Origin: Histomonas meleagridis
Lineage: Eukaryota; Parabasalia; Tritrichomonadida; Dientamoebidae
Direction of reading: 5' to 3'
Length of the DNA stretch: 64,000 nucleotides
Assembly: GCA_020186115.1 (NCBI GenBank)
Contig: WSYJ01000178.1
Coordinates: 744,001 to 808,000, forward strand
A program made the position numbers and the translations under genes. Shown in pieces: positions 9,787 to 21,000 of this stretch (positions are counted from its first letter, which is position 1; each line of letters begins with the position of its first letter). Below the pieces are notes generated by a model. That model was not told the origin of the DNA. It saw nothing but the letters and a program-made list of their open reading frames with translations, and searched no databases.

Positions 9787-10418
9787 TAAATCTGTTAAAA
9801 TTATTCTTTTGATTTTGTTGATATGATTTTAAATTATTTGTTTTGTAAATAAAAAAGAATTTAATAAAAACAATACTAAAAATTATTAGAACTAATAATT
9901 AAATTAAAGAACATATTACATCATAGAAAATAATTATTATACATTTAAAAACAAAATTGATAATTTTATTTAATAAAATATTAATCATTTAGAATATATA
10001 GAGAAAAATCTGCGAATAGAGGAAAAATATGTAAACGCCTCAAAAAAATCGAAATAGGATACTGAAAATTAAAAAAATTTTATGTTGGCATTTTCAATAT
10101 TCATCATTTTTTGTTTAAAATTTTTACATCACCATATTATTCTTATAAAGATTTAAGTTGATACTTTTTGTTCTCAATGTATTGAACATTATTAATTATT
10201 CTCTATTAAGATAAGATAAATCAAACATTTGGTAATTTTTTTTTTAAATGATTTTGACAGTGTTTTTTCTACTTTCTTTGCTTTCTTTTTTTGGTAACTT
10301 CTCATTAAAAAAATCCAAAATTTACAAAAAATAGAAAAAATTACAGCTTATTTGGCTATAGCAATAGCTTAAACGCATTAGAAACGGCACATATTTATTA
10401 TATAATTTTTGAAGATAT
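9787..10418. other. intergenic between convergent genes
   Basis: AT-rich, about 630 bases, between the 3' ends of the TAF5-like and phosphatase genes. No gene seen; only homopolymer runs of A and T. Confidence 0.5.
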
Positions 10419-11414
10419 TCACGCAAAATAGAATGATACAACAGGTGTTTCTTCAGGTGTTGGTCGAACATAATTTTCATCTTGTTCAAAGATGTGAAGA
10501 CTGTATGGCTCTTCTTCATCCTCGAATCTTAATTTCATTATTGAAGCGACATTACCAGATCGATATGCATAATTCGGCGCTGACCAAACTGTGATCAATT
10601 GAAAGTCAGGTTCTGATGTTATATTTCCGAAGTATTTTTCATATCCTTTCATTGCGAGTTGATGTGATCTGCATATCGCTCTGAGGCGGTTGAGGCGGTT
10701 AAATTTTACAACTTGCGGTTTTCCAAACAAATAACCGGCGCCGCGGCCGTTTGATTTGAACCGTTTAACTTCGTCGGGATCGCTCCAGCACAAATCGGCA
10801 AATGGGCCCGTTTCCGGCACTTCGACCTTGCGATTGTACATGCTAATGCACTCTATAAGAGGAATATCCGGTGATAATCCACCATGAACACAAAAAATGT
10901 CGTTATCAATGAGTGCCGCCATCGGAAGAAGATCAAAAACATCATTACACATGATCCAAAGACTACTGTGTCCATACTTAAGCATTATTTCATTGTAAAA
11001 GCCATATGTATATGAAACACGTCGACATTCATGATTACCACGAAGGAGAAAAATTTTATCTGGATTTTGAAGTTTGAGACAACAAAGAAGAAGAAATGTA
11101 TTAAGAGAGTAGTAGCCTCTGTCAACATAATCACCCATAAATAAATACTTTTGGCCTTTAAAAATGAGGGTTGAATCAACAATATCAATTCCACCTGAAA
11201 TTTGGAAAAGTTTTAATAAGTCATCGAATTGCCCATGAATGTCACCGCAAATAACAATTGGAGATTTGATCAACAAAACATTATTTTCTTTTATCAAAAT
11301 TTCAAGCATTTTAAATAAAATTTTTGTTACGATTGATTCTGGTACTGTTTCATGTTTGATTAACATTTCCATGATGGAGCCATAATCCCATTTATCTTCA
11401 TCGATTTGGTTCAT
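10419..11414 (-). CDS. PPP-family serine/threonine phosphatase, PP2A/PP4/PP6 type
   Basis: 331 residues. All metal-binding signatures of the PPP family are intact: GDIHGQ (57-62), GDYVDRG (94-100) and GNHE (126-129), then VHGGLSP, GAGYLFG and SHQLAMKGY. The C-terminal VWSAPNYAYRSGNVASIM is of the PP2A/PP4/PP6 kind, although the usual CYRCGN is here AYRSGN. The tail ends VSFYFA, not the DYFL of canonical PP2A, so it may be free of the usual methylation control. It would remove phosphate from Ser/Thr in a holoenzyme with regulatory subunits. The start at 11414 gives a normal catalytic-subunit length. No M3-like octamer was seen nearby. Confidence 0.9.
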   Translation of the reverse strand: MNQIDEDKWDYGSIMEMLIKHETVPESIVTKILFKMLEILIKENNVLLIKSPIVICGDIHGQFDDLLKLFQISGGIDIVDSTLIFKGQKYLFMGDYVDRGYYSLNTFLLLCCLKLQNPDKIFLLRGNHECRRVSYTYGFYNEIMLKYGHSSLWIMCNDVFDLLPMAALIDNDIFCVHGGLSPDIPLIECISMYNRKVEVPETGPFADLCWSDPDEVKRFKSNGRGAGYLFGKPQVVKFNRLNRLRAICRSHQLAMKGYEKYFGNITSEPDFQLITVWSAPNYAYRSGNVASIMKLRFEDEEEPYSLHIFEQDENYVRPTPEETPVVSFYFA

Positions 11415-11768
11415 CTTCTTTTAGGTCAGATAGCTCCTAATTTAAATTGGAAGAGATAAACGATAAATTTATTCAAAAAGTAACAGTTATAATCAAATAT
11501 GTTTGTAAATCTTTTAAAAATGCGCGTTTTTCTATTTTCAAATAAAAAAATTTCGTTATTAAGCAAACATTATTAATAAAAAATTGGTTAAGAATCTTAT
11601 CGAGATATTCTCCTTTTATATGTTAAAAAGAATGAGTTCAATTTTCTGGTCAGAAAGGATATTTACATGTTAATAGAATTAGCAATAAAATTTGAACAGC
11701 CACAAAATTCAACAAAATAATGACTTTTTCAAAAGTGCTTTCTGAAAAAAAGTAGGCATTTTAAAATT
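11415..11768. other. intergenic, no gene seen
   Basis: AT-rich 5' flank of the phosphatase gene (minus strand) and 3' flank of the tRNA; nothing else recognised. Confidence 0.5.
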
Positions 11769-11774
11769 AAAAAA
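11769..11774 (-). terminator. RNA polymerase III terminator of tRNA-Asp
   Basis: Two bases after the tRNA 3' end, the coding strand has a run of six T, the standard Pol III stop signal. Confidence 0.8.
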
Positions 11775-11776
11775 TC

Positions 11777-11847
11777 TCGCTGACCGGGAATCGAACCCGG
11801 ATCACAGGAACGACAATCCTACATGATAACCATTACACTATCAGCGA
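11777..11847 (-). tRNA. tRNA-Asp (GTC anticodon)
   Basis: 71 bases. The acceptor arms TCGCTGA and TCAGCGA pair perfectly over 7 bp. A D-arm region with TAATGGTTATCA is followed by the anticodon stem TAGGA/TCCTG (one G-T pair) around a 7-base loop TTGTCGT, giving anticodon GTC. The T-arm CCGGG-TTCGAAT-CCCGG is perfect. There is no intron and no encoded CCA. The B box GGTTCGAATCC is intact, and a Pol III T6 terminator follows. Confidence 0.95.
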
Positions 11848-12188
11848 CATCTGTTTGAAAATAAGGAGGAAAGTTCGTTATAAACAATTTTAAAAAAGTT
11901 TGAAAACCTCACTGGGTTAAATTGGCAATATAGTTTTAATATTGATGATCATACACTCGGTTTTAGTTCCTGGAGCTATAAGTAGTTTAACGAAAAAAAC
12001 TGGTGTCTTAAAAATAATAAAGTTTTCTTCCTGCGCAGTTAGGTGACAAAATAATGGCGCCTTTTTTAATCAATCAAAAAGTTATTTGAATATGAACGAT
12101 CACCACATTCAACACTTTTCAATACTTATAAATATATTAAAACGTTTTAATAATAAACAATTGAATTAATGTGTTCATTTCTTCTTGA
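11848..12188. other. intergenic, no gene seen
   Basis: Spacer between the tRNA and the broken ankyrin gene. AT-rich; no supported feature. Confidence 0.5.
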
Positions 12189-13239
12189 ATGAGCCAAAAA
12201 GATAACTATATTACATTATTAAAAGACCTTGAATCAATTATCTTTGACTTAAATGAAGATAATATTGAATCAAAAGGTGAAAGTGTTATGAATTTATTTG
12301 ATATTAATTTTTCCCATATTCTACTAATCTTATCATATCACGTTTAATATATCAATCTTTTATAGTTCAAAAGAAAGATATTAAAATATATTTATTATTC
12401 ATAAATATAATGAAGTCAAAAGAAGAATCAATTCAAGGAAATTATAACATAATCGAAACTTTTACACATTTTCTTCTTCAATTAAATTCACAAGAATCAT
12501 ATTATTTTCTAGAAAACATGATTGAAGAAAATTATATTTCTTCTAATATAGTTCAAACAAAAAAACACTTTATATTTTTGCACATTATTTTACTGAAACA
12601 AAAATTAATCAATTTAGAAATTCTGAAAAAACATATTTAAATTTCTTTATAGATATTGAAGATCTTAAAAAAGATAATTGGAAACTACATAAACAACTTA
12701 TTAAAGAAGGAATTAATCCTATGCCTGTTATTAAAGCGATTCGTAATGATGATATTGATCAACTTCAAGAAATTTCATCACGAGATAATTTTGATTTTAA
12801 TCAAATAATTGAACCATCACTTTATGAAATGTTTTCATTTGTTAATCAAAAAAATGAAAATGTTACATTAATTGCATATGCAGCATTTTTTTGGATCAGT
12901 TAAATGTTTTAAATATTTACTTATGAATGGTTCCAATTTAAATAATATAGGTAAATATGCAGTTGCAGGTGGAAATATAGAGATTATTCATTTATGTGAA
13001 CAAAATAATTGTTCTTTTAACCAAGTTCATGAAATTGCTTTAGAATTTCATCGGAATGATGTCTTTGATTATTTTTTATAAGAAAAACACGATTAAAATC
13101 AAAGAATTCACTCAATTAGAAATTGAATGTATTAAAAATGATAATTATTCTTTATTTGTATCTTTATTAGATAATATAAAGTCAAGATTTTATATAAATA
13201 TCATTAATGAAACAGCAAAAATTGGTAATATTTTTTAGT
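12189..13239 (+). pseudogene. DUF3447/ankyrin gene header, frameshifted
   Basis: The frame opens at ATG 12189 and reads the family N-terminus (LNEDNIESKGESVMNLFDIN). It shifts near 12310 and continues in other frames: NLIISRLIYQSFI, then at 12410-12640, then KDNWKLHKQLIKEGINP at about 12670. The DUF3447 core is recognisable at 12720-13080 (IRNDDIDQLQEISS, CFKYLLMNGS, GKYAVAGGNIEIIHLCEQNN) but crosses at least four frame changes. One is in the homopolymer before 12890, another just after 13080. Intact relatives are at 32282, 39050, 52811 and 61781. Frame damage makes this a pseudogene unless the sequence itself has errors. Confidence 0.8.
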
Positions 13240-13864
13240 GAAATATTTTATGAATGATTGTAAACTTCAAAAGAAAACTTTAACTTGTGCAACAGAGTCA
13301 GGAAATTTCGAATTAATGAAATTTATTCTTAAACAAAAAGGAATTGATATTAATGCTAAAAATATTTATTTGTTTTATTTATAATTTATTTTAATAATTT
13401 GGTATTTCAAAATAATATTTGGAAATTATTTAAATTATTTTATACAGCACTTATGATAGCATCTTCAAATGGTCATACAGAAATAGTTAAATTACTTCTT
13501 GAACAAAAAGGAATTGATATTAATGCTAAAGATATTTATTAGTTTTATTTAATATTTATTTTAATAATTTTTTATTTCAAAATAATATTTGGAAATTATT
13601 TAAATCATTTTATACAGCACTTATTTTAGCATCTTCAAATGGTTATACAGAAATAGTTAAATTACTTCTTGAACAAAAAGGTATTGATATTAATGCTAAA
13701 GATATTTATTAGTTTTATTGAAAATTTATTTTAATAATTTCTTATTTCAAAATAATATTTGGAAATTATTTAAATTATTTTATACAGCACTTATGATAGC
13801 ATCTTCAAATGGTTATACAGAAATAGTTAAATTACTTCTTGAGCACCAAGAAATTTCTAGATAG
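13240..13864 (+). repeat. ankyrin array with 170-bp units (locus A)
   Basis: Four ankyrin blocks (last: ALMIASSNGYTEIVKLLLEH) are separated by AT-rich spacers. The end of the block motif recurs at 13361, 13531 and 13701, exactly 170 bases apart. In two of the copies the frame meets TAG immediately after the NAKDIY codons, so the spacer cannot be read through. The final block runs into a stop, TAG 13862-13864. The header upstream is frameshifted, so this locus is probably dead, but its blocks are still open. Confidence 0.75.
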
Positions 13865-14123
13865 TTATTAAATGAATAAGCAATTGCTTCTAAATAAAAT
13901 ATCGAATTTTAATTACCACATTTGGAACATTTGAAATAAAAACGCATACATCTGAAGATGATCACATTATAGCCAATATAAGGACTATCTTTAGTTTGTG
14001 CTTTGTTTCGTGCATACCTACATTACATGTATATACACTATTTTTAAATAAGTTGTAGAACGATAAAAATGGTCGTTGCATATCGGCTTTATTTACATAA
14101 GTCAAATGCCACAAGGAAAAACA

Positions 14124-14330
14124 AAAAGATAAGCATTTAAAAGATTATTGGAAGGTGGAAAGAAAACAGAAGACATAATAACAGTTCTTCATGTTTCAAA
14201 ACAATTTCTGAAGTTCGCCAATAAATCCAAAATAATCCTCAAGAACCAACAAAAGATTGTTCAGGAAATAATAAATAAGACAGAAGAAAGAACATCAGAT
14301 CCAAGCCTTTTTCATGCAATAAATCGGTAG
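14124..14330 (+). pseudogene. possible transposase DNA-binding fragment
   Basis: A short frame (ATG 14148, stop 14328-14330) encodes a basic helical peptide with EGGKKTEDIITVLHVSKQF, reminiscent of a helix-turn-helix segment, and ends with a polar tail. It lies beside a decayed Tc1-like transposase on the opposite strand. It could be an end of another element. The identity is not established. Confidence 0.25.
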
Positions 14331-14649
14331 CATTCAAAAAGTTGACACGTCACTTTTTTCGATATAAAAATTAATATCAAGAATTGATATTAAGAGAAAT
14401 TAAATTTTAATGAAAGGTTCAAACTCCCCCATTATCCCATGAAGCATCAACCCCTAGTGGTAATGCAAGTTCAGTGCATTTTTGACACGATTTTCAAAAC
14501 GAAAATTTCAAAATTTGATTTTTACTTCAAAGAAATTTTTACTCATTTTTGGAATTTGTTTGGATGCATGTTAGCTAACATGTAAATTGAGTGCGATTCT
14601 CATTATCAGGTTTGTAAATTCCATAAAAGATCTCGGCGCTTCCTGGTTT
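14331..14649. other. intergenic, no gene seen
   Basis: Mixed composition with a C-rich patch near 14425-14460; possibly the outer part of the decayed transposon. I found no clear terminal repeats. Confidence 0.4.
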
Positions 14650-15870
14650 ATATTCATTTCCAAATTCTTCCGTTGTTATTATATCAATAAAATGGGTAAT
14701 TCAGATTTTTCTACCAAATGTGGATGATCAACTATTCTAAACATAATATAACTTTTCTTTTTCGGGTGATTATTCCACCAACCATTATATAATCATTTAT
14801 GCATTATTCACCAACATCTTTTGGTGAAAGAATTCCTTCAGATGACATATTTTCAACCTCTGATATTTCATTATCATATTTGTGATGCTTATAAATAAAT
14901 CTTGCAATTAAATGCCTTTCATTTTCAATGCATAAACGAAATCGATTGATCATTGATTTGATTAGATTGTTGGTTATGTTTTGATCGATCTTCTGTTAAT
15001 ATTTCTTTTATTTGATCCCAATGATCTCTCATTCTGTCATTAATCTTTAATTTTGATATCGATCATAAATTTTCTATTGGCGATAAATGGACTTTTAGAC
15101 ATTTCATTGTATTTGATGCATTATGGCATGGTGCCCCATCTTGTTGAGAATGGACTTTGCTTCATTTTGATTTAATATCTTCTATTATATTGTTTCTCTT
15201 CAACATTTCAACATATCCTTTTGAATCAACATTTTTCTTTATAAATATCAATGGTGTTCTATAATTGTAACCTATTCCCGTACAAACCATTATAGATTTA
15301 TTAAACTTCGCTTCTTCTGCAAAGCCACATTAATTAAAAACACCTCTTCTGATCCACCTTCTTGAATGATCAGGGGATGAAGAAAACCTTAACTCATTTG
15401 CGATTATTACTTCACAGTTACAATCTATATAATTTTCTAGCAAAATTCAATTTTTTTCTTAATATGCATATCTGTCAAAACAGGTTTTTTCATTGGTGTT
15501 GTGAAATTAAATCCCAATTTGTGCCTTATTTGATCGACAGATCTTCATGAAATATTAATATTATATGTCGACAAAATGTTTTGGGATATACAAATTGAAG
15601 ATTCAGTTGGGTCTTTTATTTTATTGACATATACCAGCTGTTGATTCAACGCCTAAAATTTTTGTAGGCCTTTCCCATCTTAAGTGGTGATGGGGAATTA
15701 TTGGTTTTCTTATCCTCATTACTAACGCGAGAAATTATAGAGTATTACACATGCAATTCGATTGAGATATCTCTGTATGTTTTTCCATACTTGAGTTTTT
15801 CGGGGATCAAGTCCTCAATTGTGCATTTTCGCTTCGCTTCAGAAAAAAATTGCGCCAAAAATTGAATCAA
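14650..15870 (-). pseudogene. decayed Tc1/mariner-type transposase
   Basis: Read on the minus strand in shifting frames. Near 15830-15750 is a helix-turn-helix-like stretch (KYGKTYRDISIELHV), then GKAYKNF near 15670. A FSSSPDHSRRW segment near 15380 corresponds to the region of the first catalytic Asp, and VDSKGYVEMLKR lies near 15215. QQDGAPCHNA (about 15145-15115) carries the second catalytic Asp, and LSPIENL (about 15080) the third acidic residue. The distance between the last two is shorter than the normal 34 residues, so part is deleted. Many stops and frame changes: a fossil copy related in kind to the better preserved element at 54.2-55.6 kb. Confidence 0.75.
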
Positions 15871-16454
15871 TAAAAAGACAGGAGCACGATATGTTTTTAA
15901 AAAGTTAGTTTAGATCTTTCAAGTGATCATCTTTCAACTTGATCATCTTTCAAATTCTAATTTATAAATGATTTATTTTTTCAAATACAAAAAAATTGAT
16001 CGTATCATCCTACCGACATTTTGCCTTAAGATTATATTAATTCTTATTTTTAAAAATTAAGATTTTAATATATCATAAATGAATTTCGAGAGATACAAAA
16101 ATTAATATTGTAAAAATTATATATAAATTATATGATATAAAATTGGAAAAAATTTCATAACACATAGAGAAATTATTGAATAATTCATTATCCATTATAA
16201 ATCTTAATCTTTTTTTCCTTTCTCAATGTTAATTTAGCTTTTTAAGAAAAATCATATTGTAATGCAAAAATAAGTGCTCTATTAAATAATTTATTCATCA
16301 ACATTATCTCATTTTTATTTAACAGAAAAAGTTTTTACAGAAGATAAAATTTCTATTTTCCTGCTAATCACTCCAATAATTATTTGATTTTTAAGATAAT
16401 TTATTCACTTAATAAATTCCAAATATCATTTTTTTTACAAAACATTATAATTAA
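15871..16454. other. intergenic, no gene seen
   Basis: Very AT-rich sequence downstream of the WDR34-like gene; nothing recognised. Two near-identical short segments around 15930-15955 (CATCTTTCAA) are probably chance. Confidence 0.5.
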
Positions 16455-17831
16455 TTATATCGATATAATATTTTTTGTTTCTGCTTCCCATTGACTCATT
16501 AGCCTATTTGTACCAGAGTGTTGTTCAAGTGATCCCTCACCACACTCGAAAACCAAAACTTTTCCATCACTACATCCCACGATCAATGTTCCAGGAAAGC
16601 TTTCATCCCATTTTACTTTCACTGCGTTTAATGCATCGAACGTTATTAATGGTTCCGAGAAGCTTTTATACAAATCCAATATTGCAACTCTATCAACGAG
16701 CGCTAGTGCGACAACGGAAGGGAAACTTGCCGACCATGCGACATCTTTTATTTGTGAGTTAATAATTTTGGTTGATTTCAATGGGTCTTTCGATACACTA
16801 TTATGCATACACAATGTCTCATCGATACCAACAGAAAGAAATAGCCCCGGAGCAAGAGGACATATCGAAATAGAAAGAACTGGTCCTGTGTGACCCGTAT
16901 GAAATTGTCTTTCCCGTGCAACAAGAGAAGATTCAAATGGAAGTGGAATTCTTACAATTGCTCCACTTTCAAGTCCAACTAACGCATCAGTCGTGTTTGG
17001 TATGACTGAAAGACATATAATGGACCCGTCCTTCTCAGAAACACGAAGAGTTGTACACTGCTCAAGAAACTTTGTCCGCGAGTTCCGCCCTTTAAGTGTC
17101 CAAACACACATCAAACCGCCAATCGACGCTGAAACAAGAGCAAGAACAGTCTGTCTATCAGAGAGCCAATCAAGGGAAACAATCTCATCAACGTGAGTTT
17201 CGCCGAGTTTAGTTTGCGCCCATTTATCGTTGTTTCGAATTATTGTGATTTCCCCCGTATGATGTCCAACAGAAATAATGGCTGGATAATGTGGATGGAA
17301 CTTTATGGAAGTAACACATGCTTCAAGAGGAATTTGATGTTTGGTAGAACTAACTGTGGAGAGAAGATATAATTGTGAATTATGCCTGCAAAATCCATAA
17401 TGATTTTGAAGCTTAAGACCAACAGCAACAGTGGAACCTGTGCAGTTGCAATCAAGAGATGTAACAGTGTATTGAGGATTTGTATCAAATTGATTTTTAA
17501 GATTAATGCTTTGGTGGGTGGACTTCTTCTCAAGATATTGATATGCTGATGTAGGAGTTAACTCTTTTAAAACAATTGGTTCAACTTTGCGGAGAAATTT
17601 GTAAAGATCTTTTTCATTAACATTGATTGTTTCATAGCGAGGTGCTGAATAATTAATTCCCTTGTCTTCTCTGGAATTTGATGATGTTTCTTCATCAACT
17701 TTAGACGAAATTAAATCATCTGACGTTTGAACTTCAACTGTTTTAAATTTTTTCTTTGAAGAAACTCCAACAGCTCCAGAGTCAAATGAAACTGTATCTT
17801 GTGAATTATCATTAAAAGTTCTTGAAGACAT
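16455..17831 (-). CDS. DYNC2I2: cytoplasmic dynein-2 intermediate chain, WDR34-like
   Basis: 458 residues. The N-terminus is disordered and Ser/Lys-rich with VEVQTSDD, like the N-terminal VQT motif of WDR34. Then comes DLYKFLRKVEPIVLKEL (about 75-91), close to the FLRRVEP..IREL signature preceding the WDR34 propeller. The rest is a WD40 propeller with FHPHYPAIISVGHHTGEI, SLDWLSDRQ, an HTGPVLSISICP blade and WDESFPGTLIVGCSDGKV. Dynein-2 powers retrograde intraflagellar transport, in keeping with a flagellate. It is followed by another flagellar gene, SPAG17-like, on the same strand. The propeller is certain; the WDR34 assignment is by motif. Confidence 0.72.
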   Translation of the reverse strand: MSSRTFNDNSQDTVSFDSGAVGVSSKKKFKTVEVQTSDDLISSKVDEETSSNSREDKGINYSAPRYETINVNEKDLYKFLRKVEPIVLKELTPTSAYQYLEKKSTHQSINLKNQFDTNPQYTVTSLDCNCTGSTVAVGLKLQNHYGFCRHNSQLYLLSTVSSTKHQIPLEACVTSIKFHPHYPAIISVGHHTGEITIIRNNDKWAQTKLGETHVDEIVSLDWLSDRQTVLALVSASIGGLMCVWTLKGRNSRTKFLEQCTTLRVSEKDGSIICLSVIPNTTDALVGLESGAIVRIPLPFESSLVARERQFHTGHTGPVLSISICPLAPGLFLSVGIDETLCMHNSVSKDPLKSTKIINSQIKDVAWSASFPSVVALALVDRVAILDLYKSFSEPLITFDALNAVKVKWDESFPGTLIVGCSDGKVLVFECGEGSLEQHSGTNRLMSQWEAETKNIISI

Positions 17832-18017
17832 ATTTTTGTAATTTTTTCCTTATTAACGTTTTTTTGGCTTAAACGTTCGCTATCTTTTATGTGTTTTATC
17901 AAACTACAAACATGAACAAATCGTAATTATTTAGAAATAAACGCATGCTTCAGCACGATGACATGATTTTAAACTTTTATGAAGAATTTAATAACACTAA
18001 TTTTTATTACAAATTTA

Positions 18018-21000
18018 TTATTTAATAACATTTCCATAAACAGGAATTTTCATTTCTCCTTGATTTGAAATCAATAAGAAATACGTGTCTATTTCACCGA
18101 TTTTCTTTGGTTCAATTTCCAACTTAATCTTAAGTTTAAGTCCTGGTGCCACTATTCCAGGCACTGTTAGAACTCTAACAGAAGTATTTTTTGGCTTTGA
18201 GAAGCTATATTTTAAAGGTGCTTTTCCTATATTTGTTAATATGAATTGTGCATGTGCTTTTTTTCCTAATTTTACATCACCAAAATCAACATAATCTTGT
18301 TTTGATGTTGTCTGTGGTCGTGATACCTCAGTTTTATAAAATCCTAAATCAGCTGGTCTTCTTGGAGAAATAATCATTTTTGTTGGTCTGAATGATACAG
18401 GATCTTTTGGAGGTTTATCCATTCTAACATTAGGGTCAGGCATATCATAAAGCTTTGCACTCTTTGGGATTGGCTTTGGGAGACATTTTTTACATTCTGG
18501 AAGAACAACGAATTCGGATTCGGGCGATAGCCAATAATTCAATGGTTTATTGCGCTTGACGAAGTTCATTTGACTTTGAGCGATTTGTAGTCTTGGCTCA
18601 GGTGTAAGCACTGGAACTCGAATAATTTCAGGAGGTTCTACTTTAGGGTTTATTTCCTCTAAGTAAACTTTTTCATTTTCTTTCATTATTTGTTGTATTT
18701 TTTCTCTCAGATCATGAAAAAACAGATTAAATTCTATTTGATCCGATAAAATTTGATTTACATCTTCTTTTGCTTCATCCAAATTTCTTTTTCTTCTCGA
18801 AGAAGATTTTGGTATTTGTAATTTCCGCAATATATTATTACGTGTAATTTTATCAATAAAATCATGTTTTAAATATGCTTTATTATTATTTAATGTTTTT
18901 ATATCATGAGTCGTAATTATATTAAACTTTTGATTTAATAATATAAATTCTTTATTCTTTTGTGTTAAATTTCGTGTTTTGTTCATAAAGAAATTCTCAT
19001 GAACAAATTCTGTTGATGATAAATCAGAACGAACAGCAAAGAATCTTGGCGTCAAGTCAGAAAGAATTAAATTCATTTGTTGTTCATTCATTGTATCTTT
19101 AAATGGCTGAATTTTACCCCATTTAGATTCGACAAAATTTGTTTTTCTCTTTGGATTTAAATTTGCTAATATACCAAACGATTGTACACCTGATTTATTA
19201 GCGAAAAATATTTTTTCATTTGATTTAATTTGACAACAATCAAATGTTAATGAAAGAGTTTTATCATTCTTTAAATTCATATCAATTATTTTATTTTTAT
19301 ATTCTATTAATGAATCGTTAACAGAAATTTTTTGTTTATCTAAAACAAATTTATATTTATTAAAAGAAAAAATATATTCATTAGATTTATATGTAATAAT
19401 TGGAAAATTATAAATTTCATATGTACAATAATTTTTATATTGATGAATTTTAATATTATCTGTAATTATTATTGTTCTACTTTCATCTTTATTAATATAA
19501 ATATGTATATATTCATCATCGCGAATAATTTGTTTTGTTTTTGTATCGAAATTTTTTACTAAAATTTGTTTTGTTTTTGTGTATTCTAAATTATTTGTTC
19601 CTTTAATACATGTATCACCATTTAAGTCAATCCAAATCCATTTATTTTGATCATATTTTCCAATTTCTCCTTTTTTAGTAATTATAATTTTTATTTCATT
19701 TATTTCACATATGAAATTTCCATTACTTATTATATATTTTTTATTATTTGATGTCAAATTTAAGTTTATAAAATTATATACAAGTGAAAAATTATTTATT
19801 AAAATAGTAAAATCATTTTCTTTAAAATATAAATTCATTTTTGGATCTTTAATATAAACATTAATTGAATCTTTTGTCGATTGAATTTTTTTGTTTTTTA
19901 ATGTAATTTCATATGAAAAAGAATATAACTCATTAATTATACTTCTTTTTATATTAACTCTAATTCCATTCTCAATATAATATGGATAATTGTATTCAAT
20001 TGTTTTGTTATATTTCATTGGAAGTTTATAAAAATGTTTTTCTGTTTCTAATTGCTTTAAAAAAGATGGAAATATTTGGTCAACATCAAAATTCGTTGTC
20101 AAGACAAAATTTCGTTGTTTTTTATCATTTTCTGTTTTTTCTGGTTCTTTCATACTCATAAAATCTGTGGCGCCTTCGCTTGTTGGAGGCATAAAAAATG
20201 TTACTTTTGGCCTACCAACAAATCTGGTGATTGATGGAATTACTAAAATCCATAATACACCAGCAGGTTCTTCCAAAAATGTATCAAAAATGTAATTGTC
20301 TTTATCAATTTCTTTTAAGGCTTCTGTGATATGTTTATACTCGATGGTATATTGGAATAATTTCCACTCATTAAAATTTGATGGGTATCCAAGTTTCATT
20401 TTTTTGTTCAAATTGGAGATCATTAGCTCATATCTATGGCCTGCTGAAGCACGAAAATTTTCAAAATCATGGTAAAATTTAAATAATAATTTCGAAATTT
20501 TATAGTTTTCTTCTTTTAATTTCCATTTTACAATTGGATATAGTATCCAATAATATTGTTCAGCAACTTTATTATAATAGGTAAATGGTTTTCCTGTATT
20601 TGTGTAAATGTAAGTTTTGTGAAGATTTGAGCGGCCGTTTAAAAATATTTTGTCTATCGGTGACGGTTTTGATCGGACACTAACGGTTTCCCAATTATTG
20701 GATTGAAGGTAACACAACATATTTTTAATGGGACTTTCGTCATTTTGCTTATGAAACTCTTCTAAATCAGCCATGCACTGTAAAATCTGTGGGATTATAT
20801 GGAAAGTTGAATTGCCAATTGAATTGAAATATCTATTTCTACAATCAGTAATGAGTGAAATATAATGCTGAAGTGATTTCCAAGCTTCGTTAGTTGTTGC
20901 TACATTCTCGATTTCACTAAAAACAATTGATGGATCACATGTGGATTGTAATGAATTCCATCTTAGAGGAGGAAATGTGTTTGCATTAAAGATCGAATCA

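Noticed and set aside
15930-15955. Short direct repeat as an insertion scar
   Set aside because: Ten bases in AT-rich DNA is within chance and no element lies between.
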